Source of the DNA: Pseudoalteromonas spongiae UST010723-006
Lineage (GTDB): Bacteria > Pseudomonadota > Gammaproteobacteria > Enterobacterales > Alteromonadaceae
Reading direction: 5' to 3'
NCBI RefSeq assembly: GCF_000238255.3
Contig: NZ_CP011039.1
Coordinates: forward strand, 1,909,001-1,973,000
DNA length: 64,000 bases
Shown: positions 1 through 8,783 of the stretch, one piece after another
How positions within the stretch are numbered: position 1 is the stretch's first letter
How the letters are laid out: each line of letters opens with the position of its first letter
Translations under genes and position numbers: made by a program
The notes under the pieces: generated by a model
What the model was told of the DNA's origin: nothing
The model's database searches: none
The model's input: the letters and a program-made list of their open reading frames with translations, nothing else

Positions 1-554
1 ATATCCTGTTTAACTTTTTTTGTTGCGGTCGCCGTTAACAGTAATACCAGCGGAATATTCAGCTCTTCACGGTACTGCGGCAATTTTAGATAATCAGGCC
101 TAAAGTTGTGACCCCATTCCGAAATACAGTGGGCTTCATCAACCACCAGCATAGAAATCGCAACCGAGTTAATAAACTGCCTAAACCGTTCGTTTTTAAA
201 GCGCTCTACCGACACCATAAGAATTTTTATTTCGCCTTGCCTTACACGATTAACCACATCAAAGTAACTATCTTTATCAAGGCTCGAATCTAAACTCGCG
301 GCTGCAATGCCTTTGCTATTAAGAAAATCCACCTGATCTTTCATCAGTGCGAGCAAGGGTGACACCACTAAGGTTAAATGCGGTAACAACAGCGCGGTAA
401 GTTGGTAACACAAAGACTTACCTGAGCCGGTAGGAAATACAGCAAGGCTTGAATGGCCTGCTAAAAGCTGCGAAATGGTTTGTCCTTGTCCTTCACGAAA
501 AACATCAAAGTTAAAATGGTGTTTTAGCGCTTGCTGTAACTGTGTTTGATTCAT
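1..554 (-). CDS. recQ: RecQ family ATP-dependent DNA helicase (N-terminal part, runs off window)
   Basis: The first 184 codons of a RecQ-type 3'-5' DNA helicase used in recombination and fork repair. The ATG is at 552-554 and the reading frame stays open to base 1, so the C-terminal two thirds lie outside the window. Visible motifs in order: motif 0 region FDVFREGQ, Walker [12 protein letters not shown], motif Ia [13 protein letters not shown], the DEAH-type motif II as [17 protein letters not shown], and motif III TATAT. The combination [11 protein letters not shown] after DEAH is diagnostic of RecQ. Whether the RQC and HRDC domains are present cannot be seen. It is divergent from the small gene at 672. 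Confidence 0.93.
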   Translation of the reverse strand, partial: MNQTQLQQALKHHFNFDVFREGQGQTISQLLAGHSSLAVFPTGSGKSLCYQLTALLLPHLTLVVSPLLALMKDQVDFLNSKGIAAASLDSSLDKDSYFDVVNRVRQGEIKILMVSVERFKNERFRQFINSVAISMLVVDEAHCISEWGHNFRPDYLKLPQYREELNIPLVLLLTATATKKVKQD

Positions 555-671
555 TTGGGCTCACTGAAAAATAATAATAGGCTGGCAACTACAAGTTTAT
601 CGCAAAATCATGTTGCGAAAGGTAAAACTTTACTACAATCGCGCTCTTTGAGCTAATACAAGCAATTTACA

Positions 672-1043
672 ATGACCTATTCAGAGATAGAACAACAAAC
701 CATTGCCATCGTTGATAAGCAACTTGATGCCTACAATAACCGCGATATTGATGCGTTTGCTGCAACCTACCACGATGACGTAGAAATTCATGCATTTCCT
801 GGCGGATTGCAGTATCAGGGCAAAGACGAATTAATCAAACGGTATGGTGCTAAGTTTGCGTCGCTAGTGTATTTAAATGCTACATCGTTAAACCGTATTG
901 TAAATGACAATTTTCTGGTCGATAAAGAGCGTGCCTGTAGCGCATCACAAGACCCAAATATTATTGATACCGATGTCGTGGTGATTGCGAGCTACCAAAT
1001 TGAAGACGGTTTAATTAAACGCGTATCCTTTATGCGTGACTAA
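672..1043 (+). CDS. SnoaL/NTF2-like (steroid delta-isomerase-like) protein
   Basis: A 123-residue cytoplasmic protein with no signal peptide. The N-terminal pattern QLDAYNNRDIDAFAATYHDDVEIHAFPGG is the hallmark start of the NTF2-like/SnoaL fold, in which a helix packs over a beta sheet to make a hydrophobic pocket. The C-terminal half, with VVVIASYQIEDGLIKRVSFM, gives the last two strands. These domains serve as isomerases, hydratases or simple ligand binders, and the substrate cannot be told from sequence. It has its own gene spacing after recQ and may be co-transcribed with the DUF1543 gene 30 bases downstream. No frameshift or truncation is seen. Confidence 0.8.
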   Translation: MTYSEIEQQTIAIVDKQLDAYNNRDIDAFAATYHDDVEIHAFPGGLQYQGKDELIKRYGAKFASLVYLNATSLNRIVNDNFLVDKERACSASQDPNIIDTDVVVIASYQIEDGLIKRVSFMRD

Positions 1044-1073
1044 AACCTTTAAAAACTAACAAAAGGGTCAACT

Positions 1074-1574
1074 GTGAAACGACTATTTATGGTGTGTTTA
1101 GGCGGTAAAGTAAGCGGCTGCAATATCGAAATGCATGATATTCGTTTTGTCGTAGGTGAAACCATAGAGCAAACGTTTAATGCGCTGAAACAGCAATGGT
1201 GTGGCGATAAAGCCAAGGTGCATATGGACAGTTACTGTGAAATAAAACACATTGACGGCTTTGAAATTTCGCTCTCAGAGCACCCAGAGCCAAGTCAACA
1301 CACCCTGTTTTTTGTTAATTTAGGTGCGTATTACCCTGATCACATTATGGAGCAACACAGTTTTGAATTAATCGTGGCGCAATCACCCGAACAAGCAAAA
1401 CAAATCGCGCTTTCGCGTGTGCCGAACAATTTATCGAAACCACATAAAGACCGTTTAATGGCGGTGGATGATTTATTATCTGTGAACTTAATTGATGGTT
1501 TTTATATCAAATTAAGCTATTCAGGCAAGCGCCAAGCAATCAAACCAGATTGGTTTGGTTATCACCCACTATAA
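1074..1574 (+). CDS. DUF1543 domain-containing protein with internal duplication
   Basis: A 166-residue protein of the DUF1543 family, function unknown. The start is GTG, preceded by AAAAGGG at a suitable distance. Two copies of the same module are visible: residues 1-65 (LFMVCLGGKVSGCNIEMHDI ... HIDGFEISL) and about 78-155 (LFFVNLGAYYPDHIMEQHSF ... LIDGFYIKL). Both have the LGG/LGA turn, an acidic His-containing strand and a closing DGF/I strand. No signal peptide, membrane segment or obvious catalytic triad is present. It lies 30 bases after the SnoaL-like gene, so a two-gene transcript is likely. Confidence 0.8.
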   Translation: MKRLFMVCLGGKVSGCNIEMHDIRFVVGETIEQTFNALKQQWCGDKAKVHMDSYCEIKHIDGFEISLSEHPEPSQHTLFFVNLGAYYPDHIMEQHSFELIVAQSPEQAKQIALSRVPNNLSKPHKDRLMAVDDLLSVNLIDGFYIKLSYSGKRQAIKPDWFGYHPL

Positions 1575-1905
1575 CTACGACTATTTTCGTAAAATTCAAC
1601 TACTATTGCATTTAGGGCAAAAATTAACAAATCTAAATCACACTTTTGATCTCATGGTTTTGTATTAATTTCATAAAAACCAGACAAATGTCCTGTCATG
1701 AAAATTCTAAGCTATTGAAATATAGCTATTAACATCCATTTACATAGCTAACCTAGGTGGCAGACAAGCAATCACCTTGCTTATAACCATTTACTATTAA
1801 CTTATAGCTTTTTAGTAATTTATTAGTTTTTGTTTCACATTAAATTAACAATAGATCCTCATTTGGGTCCAAAATGGCAACATCACAATAATTCTAGGGA
1901 ATACT
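1575..1905. other. Non-coding upstream region of the subtilase gene
   Basis: 331 bases without an ORF of useful length, AT-rich, expected to hold the protease promoter. I see no strong -35/-10 pair, no convincing terminator for the gene ending at 1574 and no repeat. The ribosome binding site for the protease is the TAGGGA stretch at about 1895-1900. Confidence 0.5.
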
Positions 1906-4035
1906 ATGAATAATAATAAATTATTAAAAAAGAGCTTATTAGCCACGCTAGTACCGCTCGCAATCAGCGCTAACGCAAATACATTAAGCGAACCTTCACA
2001 ACTTGCTGAAGTACAAGCTAAATTAGTGGGTCAAGCTCAGCTTTCGACACAATTCATTATTAAATACAAAACGCAAACCGCTGCAGAATTTGCACATACT
2101 GCAGATACGCAATCTTTTGCACCGCGCGCTTCAGCACAATCGTTTGTATCAAACTTCAAATCGAAGCTTAAAAAGCAATCTCGCTACGTACGACCTATGG
2201 CTATGCAAGGCCTTCACGTAGTTAAAGTAGACGGCAAGCTATCTGCACAAGAAACACAGCAATATATGCAAGACATGATTGCATCTGGTGATATTGAATA
2301 CATTGAAATCGACCAAATGTTACAACCATTTGCTACGCCTAATGATCCGCAATATTCAGATCAGTGGCACTACTATGAAGCAAACGGTGGCCTTAACTTA
2401 CCGAGCGCATGGGATAAAGCAACAGGTGCTGGCGTAACTGTTGCGGTACTTGATACAGGTTACCGTCCACACGCAGATTTAAATGCAAACCTATTACCTG
2501 GTTACGATATGATTTCAAATACTTTCGTAGCAAACGATGGCGGCGGTCGTGATAACGATGCACGCGATCCAGGTGATGCAACTACAACGGGTGAATGTGG
2601 TACAGATAGCTCAGGTCAACCAGTACCACGCTCAGATCAAAGTTCAAGCTGGCACGGTACTCACGTAGCAGGTACGGTTGCAGCAGTGGCGAATAACGGC
2701 GAAGGTGTTGCAGGTGTAGCATACGACGCGAAAGTTGTGCCAGTGCGTGTACTTGGTAAATGTGGTGGTTTAACGTCAGATATCGCTGACGGTATTATTT
2801 GGGCATCTGGTGGCTCAGTTTCTGGCACCACAGCGAATGCTAACCCTGCATCTGTTATTAATATGAGCTTAGGTGGTTCAGGTGCGTGTAGCGCGACCAC
2901 ACAAGCAGCAATTAACACTGCCCGTGCAAATGGCGCAGTAGTTGTAATTGCAGCAGGTAACGATAACGATAACTCTGCAAACTACAACCCAGGTAACTGT
3001 TCAGGCGTTGTAAACGTCGCTTCAGTTGGCCGTAACGGTGGCCGTGCATACTATTCAAACTATGGTGCAAATATTGATGTTGCAGCACCAGGTGGCGCAC
3101 AGAGCTTTGCAAACGATCCTGAAGGCGTTCTTTCAACTTACAACTCAGGTTCAACAGGCCCAGGTAGCGACAGTTATGCATACTCGCAAGGTACATCAAT
3201 GGCAGCGCCACATGTTGCCGGTGTTGCTGCGTTAATCAAACAAGCAAAACCATCTGCTACACCTGATGAAATTGAACAAATCCTAAAATCAACAACGCGT
3301 TCATTCCCTGCTACATGTAACAACTGTGGTACCGGTATTGTTGATGCACTTGCTGCTGTAAATGCGGCGTCTGGCGACACTACTACACCACCAACAGGCG
3401 ATAACGTGTTAGAAGATAAGGTTGCTAAAACTGGTCTTTCTGGCGCTAAAAACGCACAGTCGTTCTTCACCATGGAAGTACCATCTGGCGCAACTAACGT
3501 AACTTTCACGTTAGCAGGTGGCTCGGGTGATGCAGACCTTTATGTGCGTGCTGGCAGCAAGCCAACGACCTCAAGCTATGAGTGCCGTTCATGGAACTCA
3601 GGTAACGGTGAAACTTGTTCTATTGATAACCCAACAGCAGGTACTTATCACGTAATGCTAAATGCATACGAAGCCTTCTCTGGTGCGTCACTAACAGGCA
3701 ATATCACATCATCAACAACAGGAGGCACGAATGGTGGCGGCGGTTCAGTTGATAACGTATCAGCAAGTCGTGGCGCTTGGAGCCGTTACACAATTGACGT
3801 ACCAGCAGGTATGTCAACGTTCACAGTAACGCTTTCAGGTGGTACAGGTGATGCAGATCTTTATATTCGCAACGGTAGCCAGCCAAGCACGTCATCATAC
3901 GACTGTCGTTCATGGAACGATGGCAACACAGAAACCTGTACTATTAACAACCCAGGTGCAGGTACATGGCACATTGGCGCATATGGATACAGAGCATACT
4001 CTGGCGTAACCGTAGACGCACAATACAGACCTTAG
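1906..4035 (+). CDS. Secreted subtilisin-like serine protease (S8) with two PPC domains
   Basis: A 709-residue exported endopeptidase. Residues 1-25 form a Sec signal peptide ending in SANA. An inhibitor I9-type propeptide follows (QFIIKYKTQ ... VVKVDGKLSAQETQQYM, about 45-140). The S8 catalytic domain (about 150-480) shows all three catalytic motifs: Asp in VAVLDTGYRPHAD, His in HGTHVAGTVAA and Ser in GTSMAAPHVAG, plus the oxyanion Asn region VVVIAAGNDND. The C-terminus has two bacterial pre-peptidase C-terminal (PPC) domains, each with DADLYVR/DADLYIR and CRSWN ... C. These are often clipped during maturation or bind protein surfaces. Likely role: extracellular protein degradation for nutrition. 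Its own terminator follows at 4055. Confidence 0.95.
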   Translation: MNNNKLLKKSLLATLVPLAISANANTLSEPSQLAEVQAKLVGQAQLSTQFIIKYKTQTAAEFAHTADTQSFAPRASAQSFVSNFKSKLKKQSRYVRPMAMQGLHVVKVDGKLSAQETQQYMQDMIASGDIEYIEIDQMLQPFATPNDPQYSDQWHYYEANGGLNLPSAWDKATGAGVTVAVLDTGYRPHADLNANLLPGYDMISNTFVANDGGGRDNDARDPGDATTTGECGTDSSGQPVPRSDQSSSWHGTHVAGTVAAVANNGEGVAGVAYDAKVVPVRVLGKCGGLTSDIADGIIWASGGSVSGTTANANPASVINMSLGGSGACSATTQAAINTARANGAVVVIAAGNDNDNSANYNPGNCSGVVNVASVGRNGGRAYYSNYGANIDVAAPGGAQSFANDPEGVLSTYNSGSTGPGSDSYAYSQGTSMAAPHVAGVAALIKQAKPSATPDEIEQILKSTTRSFPATCNNCGTGIVDALAAVNAASGDTTTPPTGDNVLEDKVAKTGLSGAKNAQSFFTMEVPSGATNVTFTLAGGSGDADLYVRAGSKPTTSSYECRSWNSGNGETCSIDNPTAGTYHVMLNAYEAFSGASLTGNITSSTTGGTNGGGGSVDNVSASRGAWSRYTIDVPAGMSTFTVTLSGGTGDADLYIRNGSQPSTSSYDCRSWNDGNTETCTINNPGAGTWHIGAYGYRAYSGVTVDAQYRP

Positions 4036-4054
4036 AAAACTCTCTGAAGACAAC

Positions 4055-4080
4055 AAAAGGCCGCACATGCGGCCTTTTTT
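4055..4080 (+). terminator. Rho-independent terminator after the subtilase gene
   Basis: A 10-bp stem, AAAAGGCCGC with GCGGCCTTTT around an ACAT loop, followed by more T residues, 20 bases past the protease stop. The A-run on the 5' side could let it act weakly in the other direction too. Confidence 0.92.
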
Positions 4081-4083
4081 ATT

Positions 4084-4405
4084 AAGTGTAGAACTAGATT
4101 TTTAAAAACGACTTCATACGATTTTTTAATGTATAAAGCCATCGTAAATTTACGCTTCGCATCCCTTAACTGAATGAGCTTAAGGGTCTGCTAATTTGCT
4201 AAAAATAAGTTCGCAATAAACGTAACTAATTAGAATCTGTGGTTGATTTAAGCAGATGAAAGTGCTTAAACGTATGTATCCATCTGCTTCTTAGCCCGAA
4301 CCAAATATGCTAATAAGATTCACGGCAAACGAGCCTAATTAAACATCTGATACATTGCTATTGTGGCATATCAAAAAGTGATTATTGTTCAGAATACACC
4401 CTACT
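4084..4405. other. Intergenic region between convergent genes, two hairpins
   Basis: About 320 non-coding bases between the protease and the hybrid kinase (convergent). Two inverted repeats are visible: CCCTTAA/TTAAGGG at 4163-4169 and 4180-4186, and AAGCAGATG/CATCTGCTT at 4250-4258 and 4281-4289. Neither has a T-tract. I see no gene. No clear minus-strand terminator for the kinase gene is found. Confidence 0.45.
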
Positions 4406-7400
4406 TTATATTAATTTTGTTATACCAACCCAGTGCTTTAACTTACGATATACCGTTTCCTTCTCAATCGGTTTTGTCATGTAGTCATCCATACCAGCTG
4501 CCAAACATTTCTGCTCATCACCTTGCATTGCATTAGCAGTCATCGCAATTATGGGAATGTTTGCTGCACTTTTCCCTGCCTCGCCCGATTTAATCTTAGA
4601 TGTGGTCTCATAACCGTCCATTTCTGGCATTTGGCAGTCCATAATAATTGCCGCATAGTCGCTTGGTTTATCCATCGCTTTAAGTGCTGCTAACGCATCG
4701 TGACCGTTTGAGGCAACATCGGCAGTGACTCCTAAGTTTTTCAAAACACTCAACGCGACCATCTGATTTACTGGATTATCTTCAACTAACAATACATGTA
4801 CGTCATTAAAAATTGTGGTGTCTGTATCATTTAAACTAGTCGGCTGCTCACTTGCATCATCAGTGTGTTCAGATGATTTTTGCAACGTACTTTTAATTAC
4901 TTTAATCAGGCCTTTTGGTGTTACGGGTTTTGCTAAAATCGCGCTAATATTACCCGCTTCACACGTATCATTATCGAATTGTTTATTAATTGGCGCCATT
5001 ATAACTAGCTGTGTTTTATTAGTTTGCGTTAAGCGCGTTAATTGCTGTTGTAATAAGTCATTTTCATACAACTTTGCATCCATTAATACCAAGTCGATAG
5101 TTGCTAAATCACTACTTAAATGTGCCATTACCTGCTCAGCAGAATTGGCAACGATTGCGTTTGCTGACTCGCCCTCTAAAAGCTGTTTTATCACTTGGCA
5201 ATTAGTGTCATTAGCGTCAGCAATCAACATCGTTAAAAACGCAAATAGTGGGCCATCGTTTACCTTTGTTGGCTGCGCGATGTTTTTCACTAAACAGGTG
5301 ACATTAAAACAACTGCCCTCGCCTAATTTGCTGGTAACCGTTACATCCCCTTGCAGTAGATTACACAGTTTTCGTGTAATACTTAGGCCAAGCCCAGTGC
5401 CGCCGTATTTTCGTGTGGTCGATGCATCACCTTGACTAAATGCATCAAATAGCGAGGTTACTTTATCTTTGGCAATGCCGATGCCGGTATCTTGAATTTC
5501 GCAGTTTAACTGGCTGAACCCTATTTTTTCAGAGTCACAAAGCTCTGCACGGATCACAATTTGACCCGACTCGGTAAACTTAACAGCATTACTTAAAATA
5601 TTGGTGAGTATTTGACGAATTCGCCCAGGATCGGAATTCACATGACTGACCGAAATGGCATTGATATCTAAAATAACCTCAACATCTTTTAACTGTGCAT
5701 CAAGGGCCACAGATTCTGCGAGTTTTTCAAGTAAGTTACGTAGATCAAAATCAATGTATTCAAGTTCAATGCGATCTGCTTCTATTTTTGAAAAATCCAG
5801 AATATCGTTAATCAGCGTCAGTAACGACTTTGCACTTGAACTGGCAATGCTCACGCGGTGTGCTTGTTCATCCGAAAGCCTGCTGTCTTTTAACAGTTGC
5901 AGCATACCAATCACGCCATTCATTGGTGTGCGGATTTCATGACTCATATTGGCTAAAAATTCAGACTTTAACTTAGTTGCGGTTTCTGCTTTTTGTAAGG
6001 CAAGTTTGAGTTCTTTGGCTTGTTGCTCAAGCGACGCCGTTTTTTCAGCAACTTGCTCTTCTAATGCCACTACAAATTGCTTTTGTCGAGTTATCTCGCT
6101 TTGTTGTAAGCGAGTGCGCAGATATATCATTAAAAAAATCAATGCCCCGGCAAATAAAGTGTAAAGCGTATAAGCCCACCAGCTTTTAAAAGGCGAAGGC
6201 GCCACATTTAAATCGATTGAAAGCAGTTCATTACTCCATTTGCCTGCACTGTTAGTTGCTTTAACTTGCAAGGTGTAGCTGCCGCCATCCAGATTAGTAA
6301 ATGACGCAATATTATTGTTACCTAACTCTATCCAGTTGTTATCGTACCCCTCAAGGCGATAGGCATACTGATTTTTGCTAGGCGCAGTAAAATCTAACAC
6401 CGAAAACTCAAATGAAATAAAGTAATCTTGATACGACAGGTCGATTTCTTTCACATAAGCATACGGTTTATCGAGCTTTTTCTGCTCGCCCATTTTGCTA
6501 AACCCAGTCAGTACCACATTAGGTGATTTAACTTCGTTTTCTTCAAGATCAGTATTAAAGTATTCAACCCCACGTTGGCTACTCGTAAATAAGGTGTTGT
6601 TGGCAGCCACAACTAAACTATTTGCGTAATAATTTGCGCCTAAAATCCCTTCACTGCCATCATAGTTAACAACTTCATCGGTACTTGGGTTTAAGGTAGA
6701 AATACCCTTGTTAGTGGTGAGCCATAAGTTGCCGTTTTGATCATCTACCACAGCGCGAATTAACGATGTAGCGAGGCCATTTAACACGCTGTAATGCTTA
6801 AAGGTTTGGCTATTGGGTTGATATAAGTTGAGACCTTTTTGCGTTGCTATCCAAATCGCACCATTTTTGGCTTGGTAAATATCTTGTACGATACTACCCA
6901 ATAAGGTTTGCTCATCGGCTTCATCCATTTTGTAAACGCGAAAACGCTGTTTATCAGCCAACCACAGGTTTACGCCATTGCCGGTGCCAACCCACATGTT
7001 GTTGTCGTTATCGCGCATTATTTTTAGCACTTCAGGGTGCGATAAGCCGTTGTTTTCGTCTAAATGTGTAAAGGTTTTATGCGTTGTGTTGTATACGTAT
7101 ACACCATTTTTGTATGTACCAATCCATAAGTTGCCTTGTTCATCGAGCGCTAACGCCCGTAACTCTCTAAATTCTTGGTAATTTTCAGCGGTTTTAGGGT
7201 AGCGGATGATTTCAATTTGCCCAGTTGCCAAATTGTATTTAGCAAGCCCTTGATCTTGTGCAACCCAAAGTAAATTGGTGCCTTGTTTTAATATAATGGG
7301 TTTTTCTACAGCGCCACTATTCGCCAAACCGTTTTCTTTAGTGAAAAGCGGGCCCGAAATAGGTTCTAAGCTTTTCGCCCGTACTTGCCATTTAAACAAG

Positions 7401-8548
7401 GCGGAAGAGGAAGCAGCAATAAGCACATCGCCGTTTTCATCAACTGTTATGCCATTTGGCGCACTTAGTTGCGAGCTATTAATCGATTTAAATTTACGCT
7501 GTGGTGTCAGTTTAAAAATGCCGTGCACTTCATTTGTGATCCAAATAACACCAAAAGAATCCTCAAAAATAATGCGAAAACCATTGTTGTAACCTAAATC
7601 TAGCCGTTCAATTTGCTCAATGTCGTTGGCATAGCGATAAATGCCCGTTGCTGTAACAAACCAAACAAATCCGTCTTGGTCTTCAATCATCGAATTTACT
7701 TGACCAAGTGCTTGCTGATCTACATTTAAAATAGCGGTGAAGCTACCGCTATTTGGCTCAAACAAAAACGGACCTTGTTGCGTGGCGACATAAAATGTTC
7801 CGCTTTTGGTAATTAACATACTTCTAATTTCGTTGGCCCCAGTTGGGGTTTTATTATTTGGGTTTGGAAAGAAGTGCTTAAACTGCCGAGTGTTTTTGTT
7901 AAATAGATTTAAGCCATAGCTGGTCGCTACCCACAGAAAATTATCGTCTTTGTCTGCAATATCCCAAATACGGTTGTGAGATAAGCTTGGCTCTGAGTCA
8001 CCGGTTTTTGTAATGTGTTCAAATTGACCATTGCCAAGATATTTATTTAGTCCACCATCGTAGCTGCCAAGCCAAATAATGCCCGTTTGGTCATGTAATA
8101 ATGATTGAATGCGATTAGAAGATACCGAGCTTTCTTGCGATGCACTGTGTAGGAAGTTTTCAAATCGTCCAATTTTAGGGTCGTAAAGATTAGCGCCGCC
8201 GCCCCACGTGCCAATCCAAATCCTGCCGTCGTTATCAAGCATTAAATTGCCCGCGTCATTATGTGATAAGCCGTTTTCATTCATTTTATTAAATTCAAAC
8301 AATACAACCTTGCGACCATCAAATCGCATCACCCCATTTTCAGCGGTACCAAACCATAAAAACCCTTGATTATCTTGAACAATTGAATAAATTTCGGAAG
8401 AAACAAAACCATCTTCAGTGCCCAGTTTTTTAATCGCATACTCGTTGATCAGCGACGACGATTGCCCATTAGCCAACGCATTACTCGCAGTAAATGCAAA
8501 TAATGTCATTGCAAGCCAGATTACAAATAACGATATTTTTGGGGTCAT
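4406..8548 (-). CDS. Hybrid two-component sensor kinase, periplasmic propeller type (Reg_prop/Y_Y_Y-HisKA-HATPase-REC-REC)
   Basis: A 1380-residue membrane sensor. After a signal peptide (about 1-27) comes a long periplasmic two-bladed-propeller region built of repeats ending in W-[IV]-G-T or similar ([31 protein letters not shown]). A Y_Y_Y domain follows (about 715-780, [10 protein letters not shown]), then one membrane helix (about 788-808) and a coiled coil. The HisKA has His870 in [11 protein letters not shown], and the HATPase shows the N, G1 and G2 boxes ([20 protein letters not shown]). A first receiver has Asp1157 but a poor match, and a classical second receiver has Asp1304 in [12 protein letters not shown]. 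There is no Hpt and no output domain, so a separate partner is expected. Such propeller kinases usually sense polysaccharide breakdown products; the neighbouring chitin genes make chitooligosaccharides a reasonable guess, not a demonstrated ligand. Confidence 0.92.
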   Translation of the reverse strand: MTPKISLFVIWLAMTLFAFTASNALANGQSSSLINEYAIKKLGTEDGFVSSEIYSIVQDNQGFLWFGTAENGVMRFDGRKVVLFEFNKMNENGLSHNDAGNLMLDNDGRIWIGTWGGGANLYDPKIGRFENFLHSASQESSVSSNRIQSLLHDQTGIIWLGSYDGGLNKYLGNGQFEHITKTGDSEPSLSHNRIWDIADKDDNFLWVATSYGLNLFNKNTRQFKHFFPNPNNKTPTGANEIRSMLITKSGTFYVATQQGPFLFEPNSGSFTAILNVDQQALGQVNSMIEDQDGFVWFVTATGIYRYANDIEQIERLDLGYNNGFRIIFEDSFGVIWITNEVHGIFKLTPQRKFKSINSSQLSAPNGITVDENGDVLIAASSSALFKWQVRAKSLEPISGPLFTKENGLANSGAVEKPIILKQGTNLLWVAQDQGLAKYNLATGQIEIIRYPKTAENYQEFRELRALALDEQGNLWIGTYKNGVYVYNTTHKTFTHLDENNGLSHPEVLKIMRDNDNNMWVGTGNGVNLWLADKQRFRVYKMDEADEQTLLGSIVQDIYQAKNGAIWIATQKGLNLYQPNSQTFKHYSVLNGLATSLIRAVVDDQNGNLWLTTNKGISTLNPSTDEVVNYDGSEGILGANYYANSLVVAANNTLFTSSQRGVEYFNTDLEENEVKSPNVVLTGFSKMGEQKKLDKPYAYVKEIDLSYQDYFISFEFSVLDFTAPSKNQYAYRLEGYDNNWIELGNNNIASFTNLDGGSYTLQVKATNSAGKWSNELLSIDLNVAPSPFKSWWAYTLYTLFAGALIFLMIYLRTRLQQSEITRQKQFVVALEEQVAEKTASLEQQAKELKLALQKAETATKLKSEFLANMSHEIRTPMNGVIGMLQLLKDSRLSDEQAHRVSIASSSAKSLLTLINDILDFSKIEADRIELEYIDFDLRNLLEKLAESVALDAQLKDVEVILDINAISVSHVNSDPGRIRQILTNILSNAVKFTESGQIVIRAELCDSEKIGFSQLNCEIQDTGIGIAKDKVTSLFDAFSQGDASTTRKYGGTGLGLSITRKLCNLLQGDVTVTSKLGEGSCFNVTCLVKNIAQPTKVNDGPLFAFLTMLIADANDTNCQVIKQLLEGESANAIVANSAEQVMAHLSSDLATIDLVLMDAKLYENDLLQQQLTRLTQTNKTQLVIMAPINKQFDNDTCEAGNISAILAKPVTPKGLIKVIKSTLQKSSEHTDDASEQPTSLNDTDTTIFNDVHVLLVEDNPVNQMVALSVLKNLGVTADVASNGHDALAALKAMDKPSDYAAIIMDCQMPEMDGYETTSKIKSGEAGKSAANIPIIAMTANAMQGDEQKCLAAGMDDYMTKPIEKETVYRKLKHWVGITKLI

Positions 8549-8740
8549 GTCACTTTCAAAAGACTTTTAGTTATTAACACAATAATAGACGTTAAATATT
8601 AAGACCTGTTGATTTTTGACGAGATTTTCATGAACAATTAACTTTTATTCAGAAAAGGTAACCCCTGCTCTTTTATATTGATTGGGCATTGCGATTGCAC
8701 AAAGAGCTGCACTATTACCAATACAGCAAAGTACAAGTAC

Positions 8741-8767
8741 AAAAAAAGGCAGCGGAAGCTGCCTTTT
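8741..8767 (-). terminator. Rho-independent terminator of the chitinase locus
   Basis: A 10-bp stem (AAAAGGCAGC / GCTGCCTTTT, loop GGAA) 17 bases past the ChiA stop. On the minus strand it is followed by an uninterrupted run of seven T. Confidence 0.92.
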
Positions 8768-8783
8768 GAACTAGAATGAAAAC

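Noticed and set aside
4815..5435. Long plus-strand frame opposite the hybrid kinase
   Set aside because: Lies antisense to clearly conserved HATPase and receiver motifs; no family match.
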